DNA from: Oceanisphaera profunda
GTDB taxonomy: Bacteria; Pseudomonadota; Gammaproteobacteria; Enterobacterales; Aeromonadaceae
NCBI RefSeq assembly: GCF_002157895.1
Contig: NZ_CP021377.1
Location: 2,232,001-2,296,000 of the forward strand
Reading direction: 5' to 3'
Length of the DNA stretch: 64,000 nt
The translations under genes were made by a program, and so were the position numbers. Numbering within the stretch: the stretch's first letter is position 1; each line of letters starts with the position of its first letter. Below, one piece after another: positions 11,045-22,816 of the stretch. The notes under the pieces were generated by a model. The model made no database searches. It was not told the origin of the DNA and saw only the letters and a list, made by a program, of their open reading frames with translations.

Positions 11045-12171
11045 TGTCTATTGAGCAAGCTCAAACCCGCCCCGTTACCAGTACCTTGCCGGCCAAAACC
11101 TTATTGGTGATGGCCGGTGGCACTGGCGGCCATGTGTTCCCGGGGCTAGCGGTAGCTGAGCTATTACGCGCCCAAGGCTGGAATATTCATTGGCTGGGTA
11201 CTGCCGAGCGTATGGAGGCACAATTGGTGCCTGCGCACGGTTATCCCTTGCACACTATCGCCATTGCTGGAGTACGCGGTAATGGTTTAAAGCGTAAGTT
11301 GTTGGCGCCTTTGCATATTTTGCGTGCCACTTGGCAGGCCCGCGGTATTTTAAACAAGATTAAACCCGATGTGGTGCTGGGCATGGGCGGTTTTGCGTCT
11401 GGGCCCGGCGGCGTAGCGGCTTGGCTGGCGGGCATTCCATTAGTGCTACACGAGCAAAATGCCGCCGCTGGCATGACCAATAAGTTATTGGCACGCCTCG
11501 CGAAACGGGTATTAATCGCCTTTGCCGGTCCCTTTGCAGAGCTTAACAACACTCAACTGGTGGGTAATCCGGTGCGCGCCGAGGTGTTAGCGTTACCGGC
11601 TCCTGATGAACGCATTTCGCTGGACCCGCAGCCGTTGCGTTTATTAGTAGTGGGCGGTAGTTTAGGCGCCAAAATTTTAAATGAAGTGCTGCCGCAGGCG
11701 ATCGCATTGGCAGGCAATGCTATGCCCGATAATATCAAGGTCCGCCATCAAACCGGCAAAGGTAACAGTGAGGCGGTGCGGGCGAGTTATCAAGATTTGG
11801 GCATTGAAGCCGAAGTCAGTGATTTTATTGATGATATGGCGGCGGCCTATGGCCAAGCAGATTTGGTAGTGTGCCGTGCCGGCGCGCTAACGGTGTCAGA
11901 AATTGCTGCCGCCGGTGTGGGGGCGATTTTTGTACCGCTGCCCCACGCGGTGGACGATCATCAAACGAAGAATGCCCGCGTGCTTTCCGATCAAGGTGCG
12001 GCACTTTTACTGCCTCAGTCTGAGTTAACGGCCCGCTCCTTGGCCGACCAGCTGCAGCAATTAATGAATAATAGAGCGCAGTTGCTGGCTATGGCACAGC
12101 TTGCGCGTACTCAAGCTATCACGGACGCTGCAGAGCGAGTAATCGAGAGCTTACGCGCCGTAGCAAAATAA
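11044..12171 (+). CDS. murG: Lipid II synthase MurG (N-acetylglucosaminyl transferase)
   Basis: MurG adds GlcNAc to lipid I to make lipid II on the inner face of the membrane. The 375-residue product has the glycine-rich loop [10 protein letters not shown] near residue 28, a second-domain loop [10 protein letters not shown], and the donor-binding region with [15 protein letters not shown] and [14 protein letters not shown]. It carries about 18 residues ahead of the conserved [10 protein letters not shown] compared with the E. coli enzyme; the ATG that overlaps the ftsW stop argues that this extension is real. murC follows after 13 bases. Confidence 0.97.
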   Translation: MSIEQAQTRPVTSTLPAKTLLVMAGGTGGHVFPGLAVAELLRAQGWNIHWLGTAERMEAQLVPAHGYPLHTIAIAGVRGNGLKRKLLAPLHILRATWQARGILNKIKPDVVLGMGGFASGPGGVAAWLAGIPLVLHEQNAAAGMTNKLLARLAKRVLIAFAGPFAELNNTQLVGNPVRAEVLALPAPDERISLDPQPLRLLVVGGSLGAKILNEVLPQAIALAGNAMPDNIKVRHQTGKGNSEAVRASYQDLGIEAEVSDFIDDMAAAYGQADLVVCRAGALTVSEIAAAGVGAIFVPLPHAVDDHQTKNARVLSDQGAALLLPQSELTARSLADQLQQLMNNRAQLLAMAQLARTQAITDAAERVIESLRAVAK

Positions 12172-12184
12172 ATGAGAGAATGGC

Positions 12185-13645
12185 ATGACCAAAGTTGAAC
12201 TGGCAAAACTCAGAAGCACAGTCCCCGAGATGCGTCGCGTGCGTCGCATTCACTTTATCGGCATAGGTGGCGCCGGTATGGGCGGTATTGCCGAAGTGCT
12301 AGCCAACGAAGGTTATGTTATTTCTGGCTCCGATATTGCCTATAACCCGGTGACCGACCGTTTGATGGCCATGGGTGCGAAAATTTATTTAGGCCACGGG
12401 CCTGAGCAAGTAGCAGACGCCAGCGTAGTAGTAATTTCTACCGCCATTCAAGAAGATAATCCGGAATTGATGGCCGCAAGAGAGCTGCGTATTCCGGTGG
12501 TGCGTCGTGCAGAAATGCTGGCGGAGTTGATGCGCTTTCGCCATGGCGTGGCGGTCGCCGGCACTCACGGTAAAACCACCACCACCAGCTTAATTGCCAG
12601 TATTTACGGCGAAGCGGGGCGCGATCCTACCTTCGTGATTGGCGGCCTGTTAAATAGCGCTGGTTGTAATGCGCGTTTAGGCAGCAGCCGTTACTTGATT
12701 GCTGAAGCCGATGAGAGCGATGCCTCTTTCTTGCATCTGCAGCCTATGGTGTCGATTGTGACTAATATCGAAGCGGATCACATGGACACCTACGGCGGCG
12801 ACTTCAGTAAGTTGGAAGATACTTTCGTCGACTTTTTACATAACTTGCCGTTCTACGGGCTCGCCGTGCTCTGTGTGGATGATGAGGTAGTGCGCGAGCT
12901 GATGCCGCGCATTAGCCGCCAGTGCGTGACCTATGGCTTTGTGGATGATGCGGATTATCGCATTACCGACTTTAGCCAACAGCGGGACAACTGCCGCTTT
13001 AAGGTGTGTCGCCCTGATGGCTCTTGCTTGGACGTACAACTGAATTTACCCGGCCGCCATAACGCGCAAAACGCCACTGCGGCCATTGCCGTGGCCTGTG
13101 AAGATGGCGTGGCGGATGAGGCCATTTTGGCGGCGCTGATCAAGTTTGAAGGCGTGGGTCGTCGGTTTCAGCAATACGGTGAATTTGATACAGGCAAGGG
13201 ACAAGCCAAGCTGGTCGATGACTATGGTCATCACCCCAGTGAAGTGCGCGCCACGCAAAATGCAGTGCGTGCTGGTTGGCCAGAGCGCCGCTTGGTGACC
13301 ATTTACCAGCCGCACAGATACAGCCGCACCCGGGATCTCTATGAAGATTTTGTGGATGTATTATCGAAAACCGATGTACTGATCTTGCTTGAGGTGTACA
13401 GTGCCGGCGAAACCCCTATTCCCGGTGCCGATAGCCGAGCTTTATGCCGCTCAATTCGCAGCCGTGGCAAGATGGAGCCAATCTTCGTGGCCAGCCCCGC
13501 CGAGGTGCCTCAAGTACTGGCTGAGTTGCTGCAAGACGGTGATTTAGTGTTGACTCAAGGCGCCGGTAATGTGGGCGGCTTGGCCCGTACTTTAGGCCAA
13601 TTACAATTATCGATAGCTGCAATGCAGCAAGGAGAGCAGGCATGA
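12185..13645 (+). CDS. murC: UDP-N-acetylmuramate--L-alanine ligase MurC
   Basis: MurC begins peptide assembly by adding L-alanine to UDP-MurNAc. The 486-residue product carries the N-terminal substrate motif [16 protein letters not shown], the ATPase motif [11 protein letters not shown] near residue 123, [10 protein letters not shown], and the C-terminal-domain motif [10 protein letters not shown]. Length matches the family. The stop overlaps the ATG of the D-Ala-D-Ala ligase gene. Confidence 0.97.
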   Translation: MTKVELAKLRSTVPEMRRVRRIHFIGIGGAGMGGIAEVLANEGYVISGSDIAYNPVTDRLMAMGAKIYLGHGPEQVADASVVVISTAIQEDNPELMAARELRIPVVRRAEMLAELMRFRHGVAVAGTHGKTTTTSLIASIYGEAGRDPTFVIGGLLNSAGCNARLGSSRYLIAEADESDASFLHLQPMVSIVTNIEADHMDTYGGDFSKLEDTFVDFLHNLPFYGLAVLCVDDEVVRELMPRISRQCVTYGFVDDADYRITDFSQQRDNCRFKVCRPDGSCLDVQLNLPGRHNAQNATAAIAVACEDGVADEAILAALIKFEGVGRRFQQYGEFDTGKGQAKLVDDYGHHPSEVRATQNAVRAGWPERRLVTIYQPHRYSRTRDLYEDFVDVLSKTDVLILLEVYSAGETPIPGADSRALCRSIRSRGKMEPIFVASPAEVPQVLAELLQDGDLVLTQGAGNVGGLARTLGQLQLSIAAMQQGEQA

Positions 13646-14559
13646 CATCATTCGGTAAAGTAGCGGTCTTGTTTGGCGGCCATGCGGCGGAGCGAGAAGT
13701 GTCGTTGCGCTCCGGTGCCGCCGTGCTGGCTGGCTTACAGCGCGCCGGCGTGGATGCCCACGGCATCGACACTCAAGGCTATCCTTTGGCGCAACTCACC
13801 GCGGACGGCTTTGAGCGGGCTTTTATTGTGGTGCATGGCCGTGGCGGTGAAGACGGCGCCCTGCAAGGCGCACTGGAGCACTTAGGCCTGCCCTACACGG
13901 GCTCTCGGGTACTGGGCGCGGCCTTGGCTATGGATAAAATTCGTACCAAGCAAGTATGGAAGACGCTGGGTTTGCCCACGGCTGAATTTAGTGTGGTACA
14001 CAAAGGCCAGTTTAAGGCCGAAGACGCGAGCGCTTTGTTGGCGAAATTTGCCGGTCCCATCTTCGTTAAACCGGCCAATGAAGGCTCCAGTATCGGCATG
14101 ACCAAGGCCACAGATGCGCCAACTTTAATCGCGGCCATCGAAGAAGCGTTCAAATTTGACGCAGAGGTGTTGCTGGAGCGTTTTATTGATGGCGACGAAT
14201 ATACGGTCAGTATTTTAGGTGAGACTGCACTGCCGGCCATTCGCCTGCGCACCACCCACGACTTTTATGACTACTCGGCTAAGTATCAATCCGGTGATAC
14301 CGAATACCTGTGCCCTTGTGGCTTAAGCGATGCGGATGAGCAGGCGTTGGGCGAGCTAAGTGTGGCGGCGTTTAAAGCCGTGGCCGCCAGCGGTTGGGGG
14401 CGCGTCGACTTAATGCGTGATAAAAGCGGTCAATGGTGGTTGTTAGAAGTGAATACGGTACCCGGCATGACCGAAACCAGCTTAGTGCCTAAGGCTGCTA
14501 AGGTGGCGGGTTTATCATTTGAGCAATTAGTGGTTGCGGTATTGGAGCAGGCATACTGA
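13642..14559 (+). CDS. ddl: D-alanine--D-alanine ligase
   Basis: This ATP-grasp enzyme joins two D-alanines for MurF. The 305-residue product has [14 protein letters not shown] at the N-terminus, the substrate loop [13 protein letters not shown], the ATP-grasp lysines and glutamates in [14 protein letters not shown] and [14 protein letters not shown], and [18 protein letters not shown] near the end. Length and position between murC and ftsQ fit DdlB; whether another ddl lies elsewhere cannot be seen. Confidence 0.96.
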   Translation: MTSFGKVAVLFGGHAAEREVSLRSGAAVLAGLQRAGVDAHGIDTQGYPLAQLTADGFERAFIVVHGRGGEDGALQGALEHLGLPYTGSRVLGAALAMDKIRTKQVWKTLGLPTAEFSVVHKGQFKAEDASALLAKFAGPIFVKPANEGSSIGMTKATDAPTLIAAIEEAFKFDAEVLLERFIDGDEYTVSILGETALPAIRLRTTHDFYDYSAKYQSGDTEYLCPCGLSDADEQALGELSVAAFKAVAASGWGRVDLMRDKSGQWWLLEVNTVPGMTETSLVPKAAKVAGLSFEQLVVAVLEQAY

Positions 14560-14560
14560 T

Positions 14561-15328
14561 ATGACGTCTGCCGCAACCCGCACCAGATTGGCGTTTATTG
14601 CTGGTCTGACTTTTTTCTTAGGCGTGCTGGCGGCACTGCTGTGGGGCTTGTGGCTGATCGTAGTCTGGATGACGGCGGCCAACCAAGTGCCGGTAAATAA
14701 TTTGATGATCCAAGGTGAACATCATCATTTAAGCCGCGAAGCGGTCCGGGATTCGGTACTTGAGCTTCCTGGTGTGGGTAATTTCTTTGCTCTCGAGGTG
14801 GATCAAGTACAGCAACAGCTGCAGGCGCTGCCTTGGGTCTATCAGGCATCGGTGCGTAAACAATGGCCGGATACGGTGCGAGTCTATATAGTCGAGCAGC
14901 AACCGGTGGCCCGCTGGAATTATAACGCCTTGCTTAATGTGCATGGCGAGGTATTTCAGGCAACGGCCGAACAACTGGACTTAGTGTCGTTATCGGGACC
15001 CGATGAAGAGTCGGCTCGGGTATTGACCGAATACAAACAGATTAAAAAATTCTTACAGCCCAAGGGTTATGACATAGCGCAAATACATTTAACGCCACGT
15101 CGCTCTTGGGAATTAACGCTAAATGGCGACATAACTTTATTACTGGGCCGCGAAGATATTGCGGCGCGGTTACAACGATTCGTGGATGTCTATCCAGATA
15201 TCGACCAGCGCGAGCGAGTAGCTTATCTCGATTTGCGCTACGATACTGGGCTGGCAGTGGGATGGAAGCAGGACGAAGAGACGGATAATGACCAAAAGCG
15301 CGGAAAGAAACCTGATCGTCGGGCTTGA
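14561..15328 (+). CDS. ftsQ: Cell division protein FtsQ
   Basis: FtsQ bridges early and late division proteins and binds FtsB/FtsL in the periplasm. The 255-residue product starts at ATG 14561, one base after the ddl stop and behind GGAGCAGG. It has a membrane span at about residues 9-34, a POTRA-type domain beginning near VNNLMIQGEHHHLS and a beta domain after it (LPWVYQASVRKQWPDTVRVYI region). Its last 41 bases overlap ftsA. Confidence 0.95.
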   Translation: MTSAATRTRLAFIAGLTFFLGVLAALLWGLWLIVVWMTAANQVPVNNLMIQGEHHHLSREAVRDSVLELPGVGNFFALEVDQVQQQLQALPWVYQASVRKQWPDTVRVYIVEQQPVARWNYNALLNVHGEVFQATAEQLDLVSLSGPDEESARVLTEYKQIKKFLQPKGYDIAQIHLTPRRSWELTLNGDITLLLGREDIAARLQRFVDVYPDIDQRERVAYLDLRYDTGLAVGWKQDEETDNDQKRGKKPDRRA

Positions 15329-16544
15329 TATCGGCACGGCTAAGGTCACAGCTCTGGTAGGAGAAGTACTACCGGATGGCGATTTAAACGTCATCGGCCT
15401 TGGCAGCCATTCTTCAAAAGGAATGGATAAAGGCGGCGTTAACGATCTCGAGTCAGTGGTTAAATCACTGAAGCGAGCGGTAGATGAAGCAGAGATGATG
15501 GCAGATTGCCAAATCACCTCCGTCTACCTTGGCCTATCGGGTAAGCATATCGAATGCCGTAATGAAACCGGCATGGTGCCCATCTCTGATGAAGAGGTGA
15601 CGCAGGAAGACGTAGATAACGTTATCCATACCGCCAAATCGGTACGCTTATCAGATGAGCACAGAGTGCTGCATGTGTTGCCGCAAGAGTATTCTATCGA
15701 CTTTCAAGAGGGCATTAAAAACCCAATTGGGCTGTCGGGGGTACGCATGCATGCCAAGGTGCACTTAATTACCTGCCACAATGATATGGCACGCAATATT
15801 GAAAAGTGCGTGGAACGGCTAGGCTTACGTGTCGACCAGTTGATTTTTAGCGCCTTAGCCTCCAGCTATGCGGTATTAACCGACGATGAAAAAGAGTTGG
15901 GGGTGTGCGTGGTCGATATTGGCGGCGGCACCATGGACATGGCGGTATTTACCGGCGGCGCACTGCGCCACACTAAGGTAATCCCTTATGCGGGCAGTAC
16001 CGTTACCAGCGACATCGCTTATGCCTTTGGTACACCGCCCTTGGATGCAGAAGCCATCAAGGTGCGCCATGGGAGCGCCTTTAGCCGTTTAGTCAGCAAA
16101 GAGGACACCATAGAGGTGCCCAGCGTAGGTGGCAGACCGGCGCGCAGCCTACAACGCCAAACATTGGCGGAAGTGATAGAGCCGCGCTATAGCGAATTGT
16201 TGGGTATGATTAACCAAGAGTTAAGTAAAATCCAAGGTGAGCTGAAAAAAGCCGGCGTTAAGCATCAATTGGCGGCAGGTTTGGTGCTAACCGGTGGCGC
16301 GGCACAGATAGAAGGCCTCGTTGAGTGTGCTGAGCAAATATTTCAGTGTCAGGTGCGCATAGGCCAGCCAGGTGGCGTGAAAGGATTATCTGATTACGTT
16401 GAGACACCCGTGTACTCCACTGCAGTGGGCTTGCTGCATTACGGCAAGGAGCACCAGTCAATGCCTCAACAGGATTATAATGGCAAGTCCAGTTTTGGCT
16501 CGTTTTTCAAACGAGTAGGTAACTGGTTGCGTGGCGAATTTTAA
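15288..16544 (+). CDS. ftsA: Cell division protein FtsA
   Basis: FtsA is the actin-like protein that tethers FtsZ to the membrane. The 418-residue product begins with the actin-fold phosphate motif VGLDIGTAKVTALVGE, contains VVDIGGGTMDMAVF in the second phosphate loop and LTGGAAQIEG further on, and ends in an amphipathic helix (FFKRVGNWLRGEF) known to insert into the inner membrane. The ATG lies inside ftsQ behind GGACGAAGAG. Confidence 0.97.
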   Translation: MTKSAERNLIVGLDIGTAKVTALVGEVLPDGDLNVIGLGSHSSKGMDKGGVNDLESVVKSLKRAVDEAEMMADCQITSVYLGLSGKHIECRNETGMVPISDEEVTQEDVDNVIHTAKSVRLSDEHRVLHVLPQEYSIDFQEGIKNPIGLSGVRMHAKVHLITCHNDMARNIEKCVERLGLRVDQLIFSALASSYAVLTDDEKELGVCVVDIGGGTMDMAVFTGGALRHTKVIPYAGSTVTSDIAYAFGTPPLDAEAIKVRHGSAFSRLVSKEDTIEVPSVGGRPARSLQRQTLAEVIEPRYSELLGMINQELSKIQGELKKAGVKHQLAAGLVLTGGAAQIEGLVECAEQIFQCQVRIGQPGGVKGLSDYVETPVYSTAVGLLHYGKEHQSMPQQDYNGKSSFGSFFKRVGNWLRGEF

Positions 16545-16601
16545 GCTTGTGGTCCTCCCCCTAAGTGGCCTGGGACCTAAGCGCAAAGCGGAGAGACTCT
16601 T

Positions 16602-17753
16602 ATGAACGGAATATTTGAACTGGTTAATGAGCACGAGCAGGAAGCAGTAATTAAAGTGGTCGGCGTGGGCGGTGGTGGCGGTAACGCCGTTGAGCACATG
16701 GTGCGTGAACAGCTACAAGGCGTAGAGTTTTTAGCCATCAATACCGATGCTCAAGCGCTGCGTAATTCCAGTGCGGATAGCACGCTGCAAATTGGCGGCG
16801 AGATCACCAAAGGCTTAGGGGCGGGCGCCAATCCTGAAGTGGGTCGCGATGCGGCACTGGAAGATAAAGACGCCATTCGTGAGTTACTGCAAGGTGCCGA
16901 CATGGTGTTTATCGCCGCCGGCATGGGTGGTGGTACCGGTACTGGTGCCGCACCGGTAGTGGCCGAAATCGCCAAAGAGTTGGGTATTTTGACCGTGGCC
17001 GTGGTCACTAAGCCGTTTGCCTTTGAAGGCAAAAAGCGCATGAACTACGCCCAGCAAGGGATTAATGAGCTGGTAAAACACGTCGACTCCTTAATCACTA
17101 TCCCTAACGATAAGTTATTAAAAGTCTTGGGCCGTGGTATTTCTTTGTTGGATGCGTTTAAAGCCGCCAACGATGTGTTGCTGGGTGCCGTACAAGGTAT
17201 CGCCGAGTTGATTACTCGCCCAGGTCTGATGAACGTTGACTTCGCCGACGTACGCACCGTTATGCGTGAAATGGGTACCGCCATGATGGGTACCGGCACC
17301 GCTACCGGTGAAGACCGCGCCGAAGAAGCCGCCGAAAAAGCCATTTCTAGCCCGCTGTTGGAAGATGTGGATTTGGCCGGTGCGCGCGGTATTTTGGTGA
17401 ACATTACCGCCGGCCTCGATATGACCATCGAAGAGTTTGAAACGGTCGGTAATGCGGTGAAGGCGTTTGCTTCAGAAAATGCCACTGTAGTAGTGGGCAC
17501 CGTATTGGACCCAGAAATTACCGATGAAATGCGCGTGACTGTAGTGGCCACCGGTATTGGAGCCGAGCGTAAGCCCGATATCACCTTGGTGAAATCCGGT
17601 ACCAGCAGTCGCGATGACAACGGCATGCGTCAAGTAGAAACAACTCGTGAAGAGCAGCCTGGCCAGATGGTGGTCAACGCCGACGCCACACAAGCTAAGT
17701 CAGATATGGACTACTTAGATATTCCGGCTTTCTTGCGCAAGCAAGCGGACTAA
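16602..17753 (+). CDS. ftsZ: Cell division GTPase FtsZ
   Basis: FtsZ polymerises into the division ring. The 383-residue product has the nucleotide-binding residues [15 protein letters not shown], the tubulin signature [14 protein letters not shown] near residue 107, and the T7 synergy-loop region [11 protein letters not shown]. After a short variable linker it ends with the conserved tail [14 protein letters not shown], which binds FtsA, ZipA and MinC. ATG is preceded by GGAGAG. 57 bases separate it from ftsA. Confidence 0.98.
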   Translation: MNGIFELVNEHEQEAVIKVVGVGGGGGNAVEHMVREQLQGVEFLAINTDAQALRNSSADSTLQIGGEITKGLGAGANPEVGRDAALEDKDAIRELLQGADMVFIAAGMGGGTGTGAAPVVAEIAKELGILTVAVVTKPFAFEGKKRMNYAQQGINELVKHVDSLITIPNDKLLKVLGRGISLLDAFKAANDVLLGAVQGIAELITRPGLMNVDFADVRTVMREMGTAMMGTGTATGEDRAEEAAEKAISSPLLEDVDLAGARGILVNITAGLDMTIEEFETVGNAVKAFASENATVVVGTVLDPEITDEMRVTVVATGIGAERKPDITLVKSGTSSRDDNGMRQVETTREEQPGQMVVNADATQAKSDMDYLDIPAFLRKQAD

Positions 17754-17811
17754 CAATTGGCCAGGCTAGGCATTAGCCGACAAACTTTTAGCCAACAAAA
17801 AGCGGTGTAAT

Positions 17812-17839
17812 TTGCGGCGGCTGATTATTATGCTAACAT
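17812..17839 (+). promoter_or_regulatory. Possible lpxC promoter with extended -10
   Basis: In the 164-base gap before lpxC, TTGCGG (17812-17817) lies 16 bases before TAACAT (17834-17839), and the -10 is preceded by TGC, an extended -10 feature. This would give lpxC transcription independent of the upstream division genes. Read by eye only. Confidence 0.4.
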
Positions 17840-17917
17840 ATTGGACCACTTGAATTCGGTTCGGATCTGGCCTTCAATGCAGACTCGTAGGCAGATAAGC
17901 TACTGGCGGACAATCTT

Positions 17918-18841
17918 ATGATTAGACAACGAACGTTAAAGAATACCGTGCAAGCCACAGGAATAGGGCTGCACTCCGGCCACAAGGTACAAATGACCTT
18001 TATTCCTGCGCCGGCTAACACAGGTATAGTGTTTCGTCGTACCGATCTGAACCCGCAGGTCGAGATCAAGGCCGATGCGGCCTTGGTGAAAGACACCATG
18101 CTGTGCACCGCGTTAATTAATGAAGACGGTGTACGGGTGTCGACCATAGAACACTTATCTGCAGCGCTGGCGGGGCTTGGCATCGATAACTTGTTTATCG
18201 AAGTGGATGCACCCGAAGTGCCGGTGATGGATGGCAGTTCTCATCCATTTATCTACTTGTTGCAGTCTGGCGGTATTCGCGAGCTGAACGCCTTGAAGCG
18301 CTTTATCCGCATCAAGAAGACAGTGCGCGTGGAAGACGGTGATAAATGGGCTGAGTTTCGCCCTTATAACGCCGGCTTTAAGATGGACTTGACCATCGAC
18401 TTTGACCACCCTGCTTTTGCGGGTGAAAGTCAGCATTTGGTGTTGGACTTCTCCGGTGCGGCTTTTGTTAAAGAGCTAAGCCGAGCGCGTACCTTTGGTT
18501 TTATGCGGGATATTGAATATCTGCACTCGCAAAACTTAGCACTGGGCGGCAGCTTAGAAAACGCTGTGGTCTTGGATGAGTACAAGGTGTTGAACGAAGA
18601 CGGATTACGTTATCCAAACGAGTTCGTTAAACACAAGATGCTGGACGCCATCGGCGATCTGTATATGTGTAACCACAGTATCTTGGGTGAGTTCTGTGCC
18701 TATAAAACCGGCCATGCACTCAACAATACCTTGTTGCGCGCCATGTTAGCGGATGCAGAAGCTTGGGAGATGATCACCTTCGATGAGCAAGGTGCAGAGT
18801 CGCCAATTCGTTACTACGATCCGGCTTTCAGCCACGCTTAA
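17918..18841 (+). CDS. lpxC: UDP-3-O-acyl-N-acetylglucosamine deacetylase LpxC
   Basis: LpxC is the zinc-dependent committed step of lipid A synthesis. The 307-residue product contains [16 protein letters not shown] with a zinc-binding histidine near residue 79, MDGSSHPFI, the [14 protein letters not shown] motif with the other zinc ligands, and [17 protein letters not shown] with the catalytic histidine. It ends the division cluster, as in many gammaproteobacteria, and is followed by a clear terminator. Confidence 0.98.
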   Translation: MIRQRTLKNTVQATGIGLHSGHKVQMTFIPAPANTGIVFRRTDLNPQVEIKADAALVKDTMLCTALINEDGVRVSTIEHLSAALAGLGIDNLFIEVDAPEVPVMDGSSHPFIYLLQSGGIRELNALKRFIRIKKTVRVEDGDKWAEFRPYNAGFKMDLTIDFDHPAFAGESQHLVLDFSGAAFVKELSRARTFGFMRDIEYLHSQNLALGGSLENAVVLDEYKVLNEDGLRYPNEFVKHKMLDAIGDLYMCNHSILGEFCAYKTGHALNNTLLRAMLADAEAWEMITFDEQGAESPIRYYDPAFSHA

Positions 18842-18853
18842 GCCCGTATAAAG

Positions 18854-18892
18854 ACACGCCAGCTGCTCTCCGCGCTGGCGTGTTTTCTTTTT
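18854..18892 (+). terminator. Intrinsic terminator after lpxC
   Basis: ACACGCCAGC (18854-18863) pairs perfectly with GCTGGCGTGT (18874-18883) and is followed by TTTCTTTTT. It closes the mraZ-lpxC transcription unit. Confidence 0.85.
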
Positions 18893-18919
18893 CTCTCCAG
18901 TAGTAGCCCATTCTTTCTT

Positions 18920-19822
18920 ATGCAAACAGCCCAGATGCAAGAATCCTCTACGCAACCCGCTGCCATAGCCGCCGCCACTGTTGCTCCGCACGCCCATTTT
19001 TCTTGGTCCAAGTTCTGGTCCCAGTCTCGCGGGTTACTGTTAGTTACTTTGATATCCTTGGCGGCGGCGTTATTTTTTTATAGCCAATGGCAAAGCGCCC
19101 AGCGCCAGCAATTAGTATTGAGTGCCCAGCTTGAGCAACAAAAACGCCTGCAGCAGCGCGAATTGGGCCGTATCGGCCAACGCTTAGGCCAATTACAAGC
19201 GGAATTAGCCCAAGTGAGCCAGATGGGTAATCGACTGGTGAATGATTATGACTTGGTGGACGAGCTGCCGGTTGCCCGCGTAGATAACAACTTATTACAG
19301 CGCCCCTTTAACGGTTTTGCCGACCTCAATCAGACCTTGGCGCAGGTGATGACACAAACGCAAGAGTACGGCATCACGCTGGTAGCACTTGAATCTATGC
19401 TGTTGAACCTCCATATCAATGAAATCACACAAATTCAGGGCCACCCCGTTCCCGGGATTAGCCAACTGAGCTCAGGTTTTGGTCAGCGTCGCGATCCCTT
19501 TAGTGGTCGTGCCCGTTGGCACCGAGGTTTAGACTTTAGAGGTAAGCAAGGTGAGCCTATTGCCGCGACGGCTGCGGGTGTGGTTAGCTTGTCTGAACAT
19601 CACAGAGATTTTGGCAACATGGTGGAGATAAGCCATGGCCAAGGTTGGATCACCCGATATGCGCATCTGGACACGCAATTAGTCGAAGTGGGCGAGCATG
19701 TAGAACAAGGGCAACTTATTGCCCGCATGGGACGTACCGGACGTGCAACCGGCGTGCATTTGCATTACGAAGTATTAAAAGGCAATAAACAGCTGAATCC
19801 AGCGCGGTTTATACCTAATTAG
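18920..19822 (+). CDS. Membrane-anchored M23 (LytM-type) peptidase upstream of secA
   Basis: The 300-residue product has a membrane anchor at about residues 36-54, a Q/L/E-rich coiled-coil stretch to about residue 95, and a C-terminal M23 domain from about residue 190. Zinc-site motifs are visible: [13 protein letters not shown] (HxxxD), and HLHYEVLKG (HxH) near the end, so the domain looks catalytically competent and is probably directed at peptidoglycan in the periplasm. It occupies the place of secM between lpxC and secA. No strong ribosome site precedes ATG 18920; a second ATG at 18935 is possible. Confidence 0.85.
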   Translation: MQTAQMQESSTQPAAIAAATVAPHAHFSWSKFWSQSRGLLLVTLISLAAALFFYSQWQSAQRQQLVLSAQLEQQKRLQQRELGRIGQRLGQLQAELAQVSQMGNRLVNDYDLVDELPVARVDNNLLQRPFNGFADLNQTLAQVMTQTQEYGITLVALESMLLNLHINEITQIQGHPVPGISQLSSGFGQRRDPFSGRARWHRGLDFRGKQGEPIAATAAGVVSLSEHHRDFGNMVEISHGQGWITRYAHLDTQLVEVGEHVEQGQLIARMGRTGRATGVHLHYEVLKGNKQLNPARFIPN

Positions 19823-19872
19823 ATCTCGGTCCCCTCAGGGGCTTTCTCTTTCATCAGCATAATTGGCCAAAC

Positions 19873-22596
19873 ATGATCACTAAATTTTTTACCATGATAG
19901 TGGGTAGTCGTAACGACAGAACGCTTAAGCGCATGCGCAAAGTTGTAGATGAAATTAATGCCATGGAGCCTAAGTTTGATGCGCTTTCTGACAGCGAGCT
20001 GCAGGCTAAAACCGCCGAGTTTCGCCAACGCCTAGAGCAGGGTGAAACCCTAGAGCAGTTATTGCCGGAAGCCTTTGCCACCGTGCGTGCCGCTTCGCGC
20101 CGGGTGTTTGAAATGCGTCATTTCGATGTGCAGATGATTGGCGGCATGGTGTTGCATAACAATCAAATCGCCGAGATGAAAACCGGTGAAGGCAAAACCC
20201 TGACCGGTACTTTACCGGTGTATTTGAATGCCTTGACGGGCCGTGGTGTACACGTGATCACGGTTAACGACTATCTTGCGCGCCGCGATGCGGAAGCCAA
20301 CCGTCCCTTGTTTGAATTCTTAGGCATGACCGTCGATTGCAACTTGGCGGGTATGGACTCATCTGAAAAGCATGCGGCTTATGCGGCAGACATTACTTAC
20401 GGTACTAACAACGAATTTGGTTTCGACTATCTGCGTGACAACATGGCGTTTTCACCGCAACAGCGGGTACAGCGTCCGCTGTATTACGCACTGATCGATG
20501 AAGTAGACTCGGTATTAATCGATGAAGCACGTACGCCTTTGATTATTTCTGGTCCCGCCGAAGACAGCTCTGAGCTGTATATTCGCATCAATACCTTGAT
20601 CCCGAAATTGGTTAAGCAAGATAAAGAAGACACCGAAGATTATATTGGCGATGGCCACTACACGGTAGATGAGAAAAACAAACAGGCGTTGCTGACCGAA
20701 AATGGCCAGATCTTCGTTGAAGAAGAGCTCAAGCGTATGGGGCTTATCGAAGAAGATGACTCACTGTTCTCTGCCAGTAACATTACGCTGTTGGCCCACG
20801 TAAATGCGGGCCTGCGTGCTCATACCTTATTTGAGCGCGACGTGGATTACATCGTTAAAGATGATGAAGTGATCATCGTTGATGAGCACACCGGCCGTAC
20901 TATGCCGGGCCGTCGTTGGTCAGAAGGTTTGCATCAGGCAGTGGAAGCCCGCGAAGGGGTGAAGATCCAAAACGAAAACCAAACCTTGGCCTCGATCACC
21001 TTCCAAAACTTCTTTAGATTATATGAAAAACTGGCCGGTATGACGGGGACCGCCGATACCGAAGCCTTTGAGTTTCAGCACATCTATGGCCTAGATACGG
21101 TGGTTATCCCCACTAACAAACCCATGGTTCGTAACGACATGGGCGACTTGGTGTATTTAACTGCCCCTGAGAAATATCTGGCGATAGTGGAAGATATTAA
21201 AGGCTGTGTTGAACGCGGTCAGCCGGTACTCGTAGGTACTGTTTCCATTGAAAACTCTGAATTGTTGTCCGGTATTTTGGACAAAGAAGGCATTGCGCAT
21301 CGGGTGTTGAACGCTAAGTTCCACGAAAGTGAAGCTGAAATTATCGCCGAAGCGGGTCAGTCAGGTGTGGTGACTATCGCCACTAACATGGCGGGTCGGG
21401 GTACGGATATCGTACTGGGCGGCAACTGGCAGTCAGAAATCGACAAGTTAGAAGCACCGAGTGAGCAGCAAATTGCCGAGATTAAAGCCGACTGGAAAGT
21501 GCGTCACGATACAGTAGTAGCCGCCGGTGGTTTGCATATTATTGGCACCGAGCGTCATGAGTCGCGTCGTATCGATAACCAGCTGCGCGGTCGTGCGGGT
21601 CGTCAAGGTGATGCGGGTTCGAGCCGTTTCTATCTGTCGATGGAAGATGCCTTGATGCGTATCTTCGCTTCAGACCGGGTAACCGGCATGATGAAGAAAT
21701 TAGGCATGGAAGAAGGCGAGGCCATTGAACACCCTTGGGTGAGCCGCGCCATCGAAAACGCCCAGCGCAAAGTAGAAACTCGCAACTTCGACATTCGTAA
21801 AAACTTACTCGAGTTTGATGACGTCGCTAACGATCAACGTAAAGTTATCTATGAGCAGCGTAACGAGTTGCTGGATGCCACCGATATTAGCGAAACCATT
21901 ACCGTGATCCGTGAAGATGTGATCAACGGCATTGTAGATGAGTATATTCCGCCTCAGTCTCTGGAAGAGTTATGGGATGTGCCGGGCCTTGAGCACCGCT
22001 TGATGGCCGACTTTGGTCTAGAAGTGCCGGTCAGCGCTTGGTTGAAAGAAAACGACAAGCTGCACGACGAACAAATTCGCGAGCAAATACTGGCCATGGC
22101 CGCCCAAGCTTACACGGATAAAGAAACCGTGGTGGGTCCTGAAGTGATCCGCCAGTTTGAAAGCTCTGTGATGCTGCAAACGCTGGATACTTTGTGGAAG
22201 GAGCATTTGGCCGCCATGGATCATTTGCGCCAAGGTATTCATTTGCGCGGTTATGCACAAAAGAACCCTAAGCAAGAGTACAAGCGTGAGTCGTACGAGC
22301 TGTTTACTCAGCTGCTAGAAAACCTGAAACGTGAAGTGATCAGCATACTGAGCCGGGTTAAGGTACAGAGCCAAGAAGAAGTAGAGGCAGTAGAAGAACA
22401 ACGTCGAACCGCCGCAGAGAGTCAGTCTCAGAGCTATAGCCATGCCTCGGCTGATAGCTTACTCGAAGAGGAAGCGCCCACCGACGCCGCTGAGCCTATG
22501 CCCTTCGTGCGTGATGGCCAAAAAATTGGTCGTAACGATGCTTGCCCTTGTGGCTCGGGTAAAAAGTACAAGCAATGCCACGGTAAATTAAACTAA
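19873..22596 (+). CDS. secA: Preprotein translocase ATPase SecA
   Basis: SecA drives protein export through SecYEG. The 907-residue product has Walker A in [11 protein letters not shown] near residue 105, Walker B in [17 protein letters not shown], the preprotein cross-linking domain, [15 protein letters not shown] in the second nucleotide-binding fold, and the C-terminal zinc motif [14 protein letters not shown] that binds SecB and phospholipid. Length matches the family. The M23 gene ends 50 bases upstream, and there is no sign of a SecM arrest peptide. Confidence 0.98.
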   Translation: MITKFFTMIVGSRNDRTLKRMRKVVDEINAMEPKFDALSDSELQAKTAEFRQRLEQGETLEQLLPEAFATVRAASRRVFEMRHFDVQMIGGMVLHNNQIAEMKTGEGKTLTGTLPVYLNALTGRGVHVITVNDYLARRDAEANRPLFEFLGMTVDCNLAGMDSSEKHAAYAADITYGTNNEFGFDYLRDNMAFSPQQRVQRPLYYALIDEVDSVLIDEARTPLIISGPAEDSSELYIRINTLIPKLVKQDKEDTEDYIGDGHYTVDEKNKQALLTENGQIFVEEELKRMGLIEEDDSLFSASNITLLAHVNAGLRAHTLFERDVDYIVKDDEVIIVDEHTGRTMPGRRWSEGLHQAVEAREGVKIQNENQTLASITFQNFFRLYEKLAGMTGTADTEAFEFQHIYGLDTVVIPTNKPMVRNDMGDLVYLTAPEKYLAIVEDIKGCVERGQPVLVGTVSIENSELLSGILDKEGIAHRVLNAKFHESEAEIIAEAGQSGVVTIATNMAGRGTDIVLGGNWQSEIDKLEAPSEQQIAEIKADWKVRHDTVVAAGGLHIIGTERHESRRIDNQLRGRAGRQGDAGSSRFYLSMEDALMRIFASDRVTGMMKKLGMEEGEAIEHPWVSRAIENAQRKVETRNFDIRKNLLEFDDVANDQRKVIYEQRNELLDATDISETITVIREDVINGIVDEYIPPQSLEELWDVPGLEHRLMADFGLEVPVSAWLKENDKLHDEQIREQILAMAAQAYTDKETVVGPEVIRQFESSVMLQTLDTLWKEHLAAMDHLRQGIHLRGYAQKNPKQEYKRESYELFTQLLENLKREVISILSRVKVQSQEEVEAVEEQRRTAAESQSQSYSHASADSLLEEEAPTDAAEPMPFVRDGQKIGRNDACPCGSGKKYKQCHGKLN

Positions 22597-22620
22597 CTTT
22601 TGGCACTGATAATTAAAAAA

Positions 22621-22645
22621 AACCGCCTGACGAGGCGGTTTTTTT
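22621..22645 (+). terminator. Intrinsic terminator after secA
   Basis: AACCGCC (22621-22627), loop TGACGA, GGCGGTT (22634-22640), then T's to 22645; A's precede the stem, so it could also work in the reverse direction. Confidence 0.9.
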
Positions 22646-22816
22646 ATGTGTAAATTTCACTAACAATGTTAAAAATCAAGAGATTACTAAGTACAGCTAG
22701 AAGTAGAAGAATTATCGTTCTAAAATTAAATGTTTTGTATGTAATTTATGCAGTTCACACATACAATGCGCGTGAAAAGTAAGTTTTTATTAGTTTGGCA
22801 AATGGAGTGCTAAAAG

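Noticed and set aside
17045..17626. Long minus-strand open frame (193 codons) inside ftsZ
   Set aside because: It is antisense to conserved FtsZ coding sequence, and its Ser/Thr/Pro-rich composition is typical of shadow frames.
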